This document shows positions 6,982 to 13,021 of a stretch of 13,021 nt of DNA, one piece after another. A model generated the notes under the pieces. It ran no database searches. It had not been told where the DNA came from and saw only the letters and a list, made by a program, of their open reading frames with translations. Position numbers and translations under genes: made by a program. The DNA is taken from NCBI GenBank assembly GCA_035517415.1, contig DATIYW010000122.1, positions 1 to 13,021 of the forward strand, given 5' to 3'. Each line of letters opens with the position of its first letter. Position 1 is the stretch's first letter. The stretch comes from DATIYW01 sp035517415. GTDB lineage: Bacteria > Acidobacteriota > Thermoanaerobaculia > Thermoanaerobaculales > Thermoanaerobaculaceae.

Positions 6982-7796
6982 TCCACGGCAAGCGCGTGGT
7001 GGTTGTCATGCCGGCGTACAACGCCGAGCGCACCTTGGAGCGGACCTACGCGGAGATCCCCCGCGACATCGTCGACGAGGTGGTGGTGGTCGACGACGCG
7101 AGCAAGGACAACACGGTGCAGGTCGGCCGCACGCTCGGGGTGCCGACGCTGGTCCACCGCCGCAACCTCGGCTACGGCGGCAACCAGAAGACGTGCTACG
7201 CCGAGGCGCTCGCGCGCGGCGCCGACATCGCCGTGATGGTGCACCCGGACTACCAGTACGACCCGCGCCTGGTGCCGGCGATGGCGTCGCTGATCGCGCT
7301 CGGCGTCTACGACGTGGTGCTGGGCAGCCGGATCATCGGCAAGGGCGCGCTGCCGGGAGGCATGCCGCGCTACAAGTACGTCGCCAACCGGCTGCTGACC
7401 GCGGCCGAGAACCTATTGCTCGGCGAGAAGCTCTCCGAGTACCACACCGGCTACCGCGCGTTCTCGCGGCGGGTGCTGGAGGGGCTGCCGCTGGAGGCGA
7501 ACTCGGACGACTTCGTGTTCGACAACCAGATGCTGGCGCAGATCGCCTACTTCGGCTTCAGCATCGGCGAGATCTCCTGCCCGACCCGCTACATGGCGGA
7601 GTCGTCCTCGATCAACTTCGTGCGCTCGTGCAAGTACGGGTTCGGCGTGCTCGCCACCGGCCTCCGCTTCCGCCTCGCGAGGATGCGCCTGGCGCGGCCG
7701 CGGATCTTCGCGCGCGAAGGCTTCCGCCTCCGGGTCGAGCTCGCCCATGAGCGCCTGGTCGAGGAGCGGCCGGCGGGGGCCGCCAAGCCGGTGTAG
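6978..7796 (+). CDS. GT2-family glycosyltransferase, polyprenyl-phosphate sugar synthase-like
   Basis: 272 residues, a single GT-A catalytic domain with no obvious membrane helices. Visible motifs are VVVVMPAYNAERTL (7-20), VVVVDDAS (35-42; nucleotide-binding D39/D40), RRNLGYGGNQKT (61-72), HPDYQYDP (89-96; the DXD-like metal site, with His in place of the usual first Asp), GSRI, and the late block SEYHTGYRAFSR. The layout resembles DPM1-type dolichyl/polyprenyl-phosphate mannose or glucose synthases, which load a sugar from a nucleotide donor onto a lipid phosphate at the cytoplasmic face. GT-C transferases flank it, so supplying their lipid-linked donor is the natural inference. The GTG start overlaps the previous stop (GTGA) and has GGGAGG 7 nt upstream. 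The GT2 family is certain; the DPM-like role is likely, but a direct glycan-chain transferase cannot be excluded. Confidence 0.92.
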   Translation: MIHGKRVVVVMPAYNAERTLERTYAEIPRDIVDEVVVVDDASKDNTVQVGRTLGVPTLVHRRNLGYGGNQKTCYAEALARGADIAVMVHPDYQYDPRLVPAMASLIALGVYDVVLGSRIIGKGALPGGMPRYKYVANRLLTAAENLLLGEKLSEYHTGYRAFSRRVLEGLPLEANSDDFVFDNQMLAQIAYFGFSIGEISCPTRYMAESSSINFVRSCKYGFGVLATGLRFRLARMRLARPRIFAREGFRLRVELAHERLVEERPAGAAKPV

Positions 7797-7812
7797 CGCC
7801 GGCCGATCGGTC

Positions 7813-10380
7813 ATGGGAGAGAGCTCGGCCAATAACGGCTCACCGGTCGCCGCCGCGGCACCGGCGCCCGCGAAGGGAGCGGGCCGCGGCTGGACCGCGG
7901 CGCACGCCTGGCTCGCGGTCGGGCTCGCCGGTTACGCGGCGTTGCTCCTCGCGCTTCGCCCGGCGACACCGTTCGAGTGGGACGAGGTGCTGTTCCAGCA
8001 GGCGCTCGACCGCTACGACGTCGCCGCCCACTCGCCGCACCCGCCGGGCTACCCGGTCTACGTCGCCGCCGGCCGCGCGGTCCGCGCGCTGGTGTCGGAC
8101 CCGCTGCTGGCGCTCCAGCTCGTCGCGGTCGCCTCGGCCGTCGTGGCGCTGCTGCTACTGTGGGGGTTGGCGCGCCGCGCCGACGCCGGCCTCGGCGCGG
8201 CGGCGGCCGCCCTGGTCATCCTCGCCGTGACGCCGGCGTTCGCCTTCAACGCCGACGTCGGCCTCTCGGATGTCGCGGGCGCGGCGACCGGGATGCTCGC
8301 CCTGCTCGCGCTCGTGGTCGCGACCGATCGCCCGTCGCGCCTTCCGCTCGCCGCCTGTGCGGTCGCGCTCGCCGCCGGGATCCGCCCGCAGGTCGTGTTC
8401 CTGCTTCTGCCCGCCGGGATCGCGACGGCGATCTCCGCTGTCCGGGGGCGCGCCTGGCGTCCGCTGCTGCTCGCGCTCGGCGCGGGGGCGGCGGCGACCC
8501 TCGCGATCTGGGCGCCGGCGGTCGCGATGACCGGCGCCGGTCGCTTCCTCGCGGCTCTGCGCGAGGCCAGGCACTACGTCGCGACCGCGGAGCGCCACCT
8601 CCACCTGCCGGGCGCCTCGCCGACGCTGACGCTGGGAGCGTGGCTCGGCCGGCCGTTCGGCACGGTCTGGCTGGCGGTCGGCTTCTGGCTGCTGGTGGTG
8701 CTCGGCCGGCGGGCGTGGCGGAGGTCGGGCCACCTCGCCCTCGCCCGGACCGCGACCTGGGCCGCGGTCGCCTACGTCGGCCTGGCGATGTGGACGATGA
8801 ACCTGACCACCGCGGTGCGCTACATCCTGCCCGCGCTGCCGCCGCTCTGCCTGCTGGCGGCGGGCGTGCTGGCGGAGCCGCGCGCGTGGCTGCGGCGGGC
8901 CGGCGCCGGCCTCGCCGCCGCCTGGGCGCTGGCGGCCGCGGCGTGGGGCGCGCCGGTCTACGCGCTGCGCCGCAGCCCGGCGCCACCCTGGGCGGCGATC
9001 TCGTGGGCGCGCGGGCACCTCGACCCGACCGGCGTGACGGTCGCGTACGAGACCGACTTCACGCCGCACGTCGCCTACCTCCTCGCCCGGGCGGGGTTCG
9101 ACGCGGTCAAGCTCGACGAGCTGCCCGAGGCGCAGCGCGCGACCAGCGCCGGTCGCGAGACGGTGCTCGTCACCTCCGAACCGGTGGCGGGGACCGAGAT
9201 CCTGTTCGACCGGTCGTGGCACTCGGATCGCCTCATGGAGCTCGTCCGCGGACGCTACGACCGCTGCGTCGTCGCGCGCGCCTCGGCGCGGGAGGGTGGC
9301 CGGTTCCCCGGCGCCTGGGAGCGGGGCCGCGAGCGCTGGACGCTGGCCGGCACCGGGTACGTTCGCCTGGAGGACGGCGCCGCCCCGGAGGTCGTCCGCA
9401 TCGCCGGCGGCGACGGCCCGATCGCGCTGCGGCGGCCCGGCTGGCCGCGCACCGTGGTGGAGCGCGGCGGCGAGCTGACCGCGCTGCTGATGCCGGGATC
9501 CGCCGGCGAGCTGGCGCTGGCGCCGGCCGCCGCTGCGCGTGCGAGCCTGGCGCCGCTCGAGCCGGCGGAGCTGCGAGCTGGCGCGCTGCCGCCGGGGCTG
9601 GCGCGCGCGACCATCGTCCCGGTGGTCGCCGCCGTGCACGGCTGGCACGAGTCGTTCTGGCGCACCGACCTGCTGCTCTACAACCCGCAGCCGCACCCGC
9701 TCCCCGTCGTGCTGCAGTTCCTTCCGACCGGCCGCGACAACCGCGAAGCGCCCGCGATCGACGTGACGCTCGGCGCGCGGTCGATGCAGGAGCTGGAGGG
9801 CGTCCTGCTGCGCCCGGAGTTCGCCCGCGTCGCGCGGAGCGGGGCAATGCTGGTGGTGGCGGGTGCGGGCGGGGACGGCTGTGCCGACCACGCCTGCGAC
9901 ATCGTCGTGTTCTCGCGGACGAGCAACGCCCGCGCCGCGTTCGGAGCGGACCGGATCGGCGAGGGGCTCCCCGGCGTGCCGGTGGAGCAGGCGCTGCGGG
10001 GAGGGCAGCGGGCCGTCTTCCACGAGGTGTCGAACGACGGCGCCACGCGGACCAACCTCGGCGTCGCCTCGTGGAGCGCGTCGCCCTCGCTGGTGCGGAT
10101 CACGGTCCTCGCTGCCAGCGGCCAGAGCGTCGGCGCCGACCTCCGGCAGCTCGGCCCGTTCGGCCACCTGCAAGTCCCGCTGCCGGGCGACGCGAGCGGC
10201 GGCACGGTCGAGGTCGAGGCGGTCGGCGCGACGCCGGCGACGAGGCTGTTCCCCTACATCGCGGCGGTGAACGAGGCGACGCAGACGCCGCTCCATCGCC
10301 TGCCGGACGAGGTCCTGGGCGCGCCGCTCGCCGCCGCGCCGCCGTTCCCGCTGCCGGAACGGGAGGCGGCCGCGCCGTGA
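7813..10380 (+). CDS. GT-C-type membrane glycosyltransferase with two C-terminal soluble domains (paralogue 2)
   Basis: 855 residues. A low-complexity Ala/Pro cytoplasmic lead (about 1-30) precedes helix 1 and RPATPFEWDE (49-58); HPPGYP follows at 76-81. Shared blocks are DVGLSDV, AGIRPQ and MNLTTAVRY.LP. The last hydrophobic segment is about 363-386. The soluble middle region lacks the Cys pair found in its two sisters. The C-terminal module starts WRTDLLLYNPQP (616-627), contains GRDN, C690/C695 (CX4C) and FSRTSN, and ends with FPYIAAVNEATQTPLHRLP. ATG 7813 is the first sensible start, 16 nt after the GT2 stop, but has no clear Shine-Dalgarno, so coupling to GT2 translation is likely. An in-frame ATG at 7747 would overlap GT2 by 50 nt with no homologous sequence. 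It is closer to paralogue 3 than to paralogue 1. Role as for the other copies: inferred transfer of a lipid-linked sugar, acceptor unknown. Confidence 0.85.
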   Translation: MGESSANNGSPVAAAAPAPAKGAGRGWTAAHAWLAVGLAGYAALLLALRPATPFEWDEVLFQQALDRYDVAAHSPHPPGYPVYVAAGRAVRALVSDPLLALQLVAVASAVVALLLLWGLARRADAGLGAAAAALVILAVTPAFAFNADVGLSDVAGAATGMLALLALVVATDRPSRLPLAACAVALAAGIRPQVVFLLLPAGIATAISAVRGRAWRPLLLALGAGAAATLAIWAPAVAMTGAGRFLAALREARHYVATAERHLHLPGASPTLTLGAWLGRPFGTVWLAVGFWLLVVLGRRAWRRSGHLALARTATWAAVAYVGLAMWTMNLTTAVRYILPALPPLCLLAAGVLAEPRAWLRRAGAGLAAAWALAAAAWGAPVYALRRSPAPPWAAISWARGHLDPTGVTVAYETDFTPHVAYLLARAGFDAVKLDELPEAQRATSAGRETVLVTSEPVAGTEILFDRSWHSDRLMELVRGRYDRCVVARASAREGGRFPGAWERGRERWTLAGTGYVRLEDGAAPEVVRIAGGDGPIALRRPGWPRTVVERGGELTALLMPGSAGELALAPAAAARASLAPLEPAELRAGALPPGLARATIVPVVAAVHGWHESFWRTDLLLYNPQPHPLPVVLQFLPTGRDNREAPAIDVTLGARSMQELEGVLLRPEFARVARSGAMLVVAGAGGDGCADHACDIVVFSRTSNARAAFGADRIGEGLPGVPVEQALRGGQRAVFHEVSNDGATRTNLGVASWSASPSLVRITVLAASGQSVGADLRQLGPFGHLQVPLPGDASGGTVEVEAVGATPATRLFPYIAAVNEATQTPLHRLPDEVLGAPLAAAPPFPLPEREAAAP
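10361..10366 (+). promoter_or_regulatory. Ribosome binding site of paralogue 3
   Basis: GGGAGG lies 10 nt before GTG 10377, slightly far but the only purine-rich site. The 10-mer GGGAGGCGGC is identical to that before the GT2 start (6965-6974), so the two GTGA junctions look alike. Confidence 0.55.
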
Positions 10381-12923
10381 GCACGGTTCCTGCCGTCGCT
10401 CCCGAGGCGGTCCGGCTGGACCGGCGGGCGAGGGTCGCCGCGGCCGTCGCGCTCGCCGCCTACGCGCTGGTGCTGTTCCTGCTCCGCCCGGCAACGCCGT
10501 TCGAGTGGGACGAGGTGCTGTTCCAGCAGGCGCTCGACCGCTACGACGTGGCGGAGCACTCGCCCCATCCGCCCGGCTACCCGGTCTACGTGGCGGCCGC
10601 CCGGGTGCTGCGCGTCGCCGTCCGCGACCCGCTGCTCGCGCTCCAGCTGGTGGCAATCGTCTCGGCGGTCGCGACGCTGGTCGCGCTGGCGCGGATGGCC
10701 CGCTCGCTCGGCGCGCCGGCCGCCGCCGGGATCGGCGCGGCGGCGATCACCGCCGCGACGCCCGCGTTCGCCTTCCACGCCAACGTCGGGCTCTCCGACG
10801 TGCCCGCCACCGCGGCGGTGGTCGCGGCGTTCTGCTGCCTGATCCCGGCCCTCGAGGACGACCGGAGCCTCAGGTGGGCGGCGTTCGCGGCCGCGCTCGC
10901 GCTCGGCGTGCGGCCGCAGCTGATCGCGGTGATGGCGCCGCTCGGCCTCTTCGTCGTGATCCGGGCGGCGCGGGGGCGGCGCTGGGCGGCGCTCGGCTGG
11001 GCGGCGGCGATCGGCGTGGCGGTGACTCTGGCGTGCTGGCTGCCGGCGGTCCTGGTGACCGGGACCGGGCGGTTCGTCACCGCCTGGCGCGAGCTGGCGG
11101 CGTGGACCGCGGTGGTCGAGCGCAGCTTCCGGCTCCCGCACGCGCCCCTGCGCGAGATCTGCGCCTTCTGGCTGCTGCGCCCGTTCGGCTCGCGGGCGAG
11201 CGCGGCACTCTTCTGGGCGCTGGTCGGGGTCGGCGGCTGGCGCTGGTGGCGGATCGGGCGGCGCGACCTCGTGCTGGTGGCGGCCACTGCGTCCGCGACC
11301 TTCCTGGCGGTCGGCGCGTTCACCATGAACTTCACCACCGCGGTCCGCTACGTCCTGCCGGTGATCCCGTTCCTGGCGCTGCTCGCCGGCGGCGTGCTGA
11401 CGGCGCGGGGCAGGGCGGGGCGGGTCACCGGGATCGCCGCCGCCGCCGTGCTTTGCCTGAGCGCGGCGGGGTGGGTGGCGCCGGTTCTCGCGCTGCGCCG
11501 CGAGCCGGCGCCGATCTGGGACGGGCTCTCCTGGGTGACCCGCCACTTCGACCCGCGCACCACCACCGTCGTCTACGACTCCGCCGCGCTGCCGCACGCC
11601 AAGTACGTGTTCGCCCGGACGGGGTTCGACATCCGCGAGCAGGAGCCCGCCACCGTCTACGACGCCTCGCTCCGCCCGGGCGGGAACGTCGTGCTGGTGC
11701 TGCAGACGCCCGTCCCCGGCAACGCCGTGCTGTTCGAGCGCGCCTGGCGCTCCGAGCGGCTGCGCCGGCTGACGCGCGACCGCTACTACACCTGCGCCGT
11801 GATGCGCCCGCCCGGTCCCGGCGAGCCCGTCTTCTCGCCGGACTGGCGGGTGATGGAGGGGCGGTGGCGCCTTTGGCAGACCGGCGTCGTCCACCTCCCG
11901 GAGGAGGCCCGCCCGGTGGTCTTCCACCTGTGTGCGGGCAACGAGGCGCTCGGCCTGCGCCAGGCGGGCCTGCCCGACTCGAGCGTCGCGCCGCACGCCT
12001 GCGCCGACCTGCCCCTCACGCCCGGTCGCGCCGAGGACCTCTTCGTCACGTCGCCGGCCGGGATCTACACGGGGACGCCGCCCGGCGAGATGGTCCCGCT
12101 GCCCGCGATCGGCATGGACGCGTCGCGGCTGGCCGCCGCCTACCTCGTCCCGCAGGCCGCCGGCCTGCCGGGCAAGGCGGGCGCCTACTGGCAGACGAAC
12201 CTGCTACTGGCGAACCCGCAGCCGCGGCCGCTCGCCGTCGAGGCGTTCCTGCTCGCCGACGGGCGCGACAACCGGGTCGCGCCGCGCGCCCGGGAGGTGC
12301 TCGCCCCCGGCCAGGTCCTCGCGGCGAGCGACGTCCTGTCGGCCGCGGAGTTCGGCCACGCCGCAGGGCTCGGCGCCCTCGTCATCACGGCCGAGGACGG
12401 CCCCGCCTGCCCGGCGAGCCGCTGCGGCTTCCTCGCGTTCTCGCGCACCTTCAACCGCGCGGCGCGGGCGGCGCCGGACCCGAACGGCGACTGGATGCCG
12501 GGGCTGCCCGCCACCGCGGGGCTCCGCCCGGGCGGCCGCGCCGTCTTCGACCACCTCAATGCGGGTGCGCGCCGCCACGCCAGCTTCGGCGTCGCGTCGT
12601 GGACGGCCGCGACCGTGCGCGTCGCGGTCGCCGCCTTCGACGCGAGCGGCGCGCGGATCGACTCGCGCGAGCTCGAGCTGGCGCCGTTCGGCCACCTCTT
12701 CGGCCCGATTCCCGGCCGCCTCGCGGACGCGCGTCTGGAGGTGCGGCTGGTCGCGCCCCCACCTGCGGCGCTGGTGTTCCCGTACGTGTCCGTGGTCGAC
12801 GAGACGGCCGCCCGCGCCACCCACCTCCTTCCGGCCACCGACCTCGCGAAGGTCCGCCAGCTCGCGGGACTGCCGCCGTTGCCGCAGCCGGCGGATCGGC
12901 CGCGCGCGCGAGGCTCGCAGTGA
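10377..12923 (+). CDS. GT-C-type membrane glycosyltransferase with two C-terminal soluble domains (paralogue 3)
   Basis: 848 residues. Helix 1 (about 20-36) leads to RPATPFEWDE (37-46) and HPPGYP (64-69). Also present are NVGLSDV, LGVRPQ and MNFTTAVRY.LP. The last hydrophobic segment is about 351-374. The middle soluble region carries C519 and C542, at exactly the spacing of paralogue 1. The C-terminal module begins YWQTNLLLANPQP (604-616), has GRDN, C678/C683 (CX4C) and FSRTFN, and ends FPYVSVVDETAARATHLLP. It starts at GTG 10377, overlapping the previous stop (GTGA), and ends by overlapping the HAD start in the same way. It is the only copy with both cysteine pairs, so it may be closest to the ancestral form (inference). 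Function is inferred as for its sisters: an outer-face, lipid-sugar-dependent glycosyltransferase with a built-in beta-rich tail that could bind the acceptor or the envelope. Confidence 0.85.
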   Translation: MSTVPAVAPEAVRLDRRARVAAAVALAAYALVLFLLRPATPFEWDEVLFQQALDRYDVAEHSPHPPGYPVYVAAARVLRVAVRDPLLALQLVAIVSAVATLVALARMARSLGAPAAAGIGAAAITAATPAFAFHANVGLSDVPATAAVVAAFCCLIPALEDDRSLRWAAFAAALALGVRPQLIAVMAPLGLFVVIRAARGRRWAALGWAAAIGVAVTLACWLPAVLVTGTGRFVTAWRELAAWTAVVERSFRLPHAPLREICAFWLLRPFGSRASAALFWALVGVGGWRWWRIGRRDLVLVAATASATFLAVGAFTMNFTTAVRYVLPVIPFLALLAGGVLTARGRAGRVTGIAAAAVLCLSAAGWVAPVLALRREPAPIWDGLSWVTRHFDPRTTTVVYDSAALPHAKYVFARTGFDIREQEPATVYDASLRPGGNVVLVLQTPVPGNAVLFERAWRSERLRRLTRDRYYTCAVMRPPGPGEPVFSPDWRVMEGRWRLWQTGVVHLPEEARPVVFHLCAGNEALGLRQAGLPDSSVAPHACADLPLTPGRAEDLFVTSPAGIYTGTPPGEMVPLPAIGMDASRLAAAYLVPQAAGLPGKAGAYWQTNLLLANPQPRPLAVEAFLLADGRDNRVAPRAREVLAPGQVLAASDVLSAAEFGHAAGLGALVITAEDGPACPASRCGFLAFSRTFNRAARAAPDPNGDWMPGLPATAGLRPGGRAVFDHLNAGARRHASFGVASWTAATVRVAVAAFDASGARIDSRELELAPFGHLFGPIPGRLADARLEVRLVAPPPAALVFPYVSVVDETAARATHLLPATDLAKVRQLAGLPPLPQPADRPRARGSQ

Positions 12924-13021
12924 CCGCCGGCCGCCTCGCGCCGGGCGCGCTGCTGTTCGACCTCGACGGCACGCTCGCCGACTCGTTCGCCGGGATTCGC
13001 AAGGCGCTCAACCGCGCCCTC
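12920..13021 (+). CDS. HAD-superfamily phosphatase, 5' end only (phosphoglycolate phosphatase-like)
   Basis: Only the first 34 codons are in the window; the gene continues past the right edge. The HAD motif I is clear: LLFDLDGTLADS (11-22), with the nucleophile D14 and the general acid D16. The Gly-Thr-Leu-Ala-Asp-Ser continuation and the following helix IRKALNRAL are typical of Gph/PGMB-like cytoplasmic phosphatases. The GTG start overlaps the stop of paralogue 3 (GTGA) and has a weak GAGG 6 nt upstream (12910-12913). It is therefore the next gene of the GT-C operon. It could dephosphorylate a sugar phosphate feeding the pathway, or be an unrelated passenger; the substrate cannot be told from motif I alone. 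Confidence 0.85.
   Translation, partial: MTAGRLAPGALLFDLDGTLADSFAGIRKALNRAL

Noticed and set aside
4416..7796. Open frame that would fuse about 850 residues in front of the GT2 enzyme
   Set aside because: The upstream part is out of frame with paralogue 1 and Arg-rich. The GT2 domain begins exactly at GTG 6978 with a good ribosome binding site.
7747..7812. Earlier ATG start for paralogue 2
   Set aside because: It would overlap the GT2 gene by 50 nt and add 22 residues with no counterpart in the sisters.
8155..10656. 833-codon minus-strand open frame opposite paralogue 2, and a similar 580-codon frame at 10254-11996
   Set aside because: Same composition artefact; the plus-strand frames contain conserved motifs and paralogy.
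7977..12923. 1648-codon frame that would extend paralogue 3 across paralogue 2
   Set aside because: The first 800 codons are a shadow of paralogue 2. The start at GTG 10377 gives a protein matching its sisters from end to end.

Overview
This is a very GC-rich, densely coding 13 kb window. The lineage best suggested is Acidobacteriota (for example a Thermoanaerobaculia-like organism). That rests mainly on a two-lobed C-terminal beta-rich module (WRTDLLLYNPQP ... FPY.+VV+E....HLLP), which I recall as frequent in surface and secreted proteins of that phylum, and on the style of the large membrane proteins. No ribosomal or other phylogenetic marker is present, so this is an inference from memory.

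Layout. Positions 1-90 are a pure 7-bp tandem repeat that runs directly into the stop codon of a minus-strand hotdog-fold thioesterase (90-509, MenI/YdiI-like). A 121-bp divergent intergenic region follows, with back-to-back promoter candidates and a perfect palindrome between them. On the plus strand come a large polytopic membrane protein, probably GT-C-like, with a C-terminal F5/8-type-C (discoidin) lectin-like domain (631-2976), then a DUF1343/NamZ-family exo-N-acetylmuramidase (3050-4267).

The centre of interest is 4426 to the end, which reads as one operon. It holds three homologous GT-C-type membrane glycosyltransferases of about 850 residues each (4426-6981, 7813-10380, 10377-12923), a GT2 glycosyltransferase between the first and second (6978-7796), and the first 34 codons of a HAD phosphatase (from 12920). 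Three of the four junctions are 4-bp GTGA stop/start overlaps and the fourth is a 16-bp gap, so co-transcription and translational coupling are likely. A plausible working model is that the GT2 enzyme makes a polyprenyl-phosphate sugar and the three GT-C proteins use it on the outer face of the membrane. Each of the three carries its own periplasmic or extracellular two-domain tail, which may bind or present the acceptor. Donor, sugar and acceptor cannot be read from the sequence.

Three transcription units begin with nearly the same -10 context (GCTAGAATC or GCTATACTC), which points to a common promoter class. The NamZ gene appears to be leaderless. No RNA genes, insertion sequences, CRISPR arrays or integrase genes were seen, and no gap between genes exceeds 300 bases.
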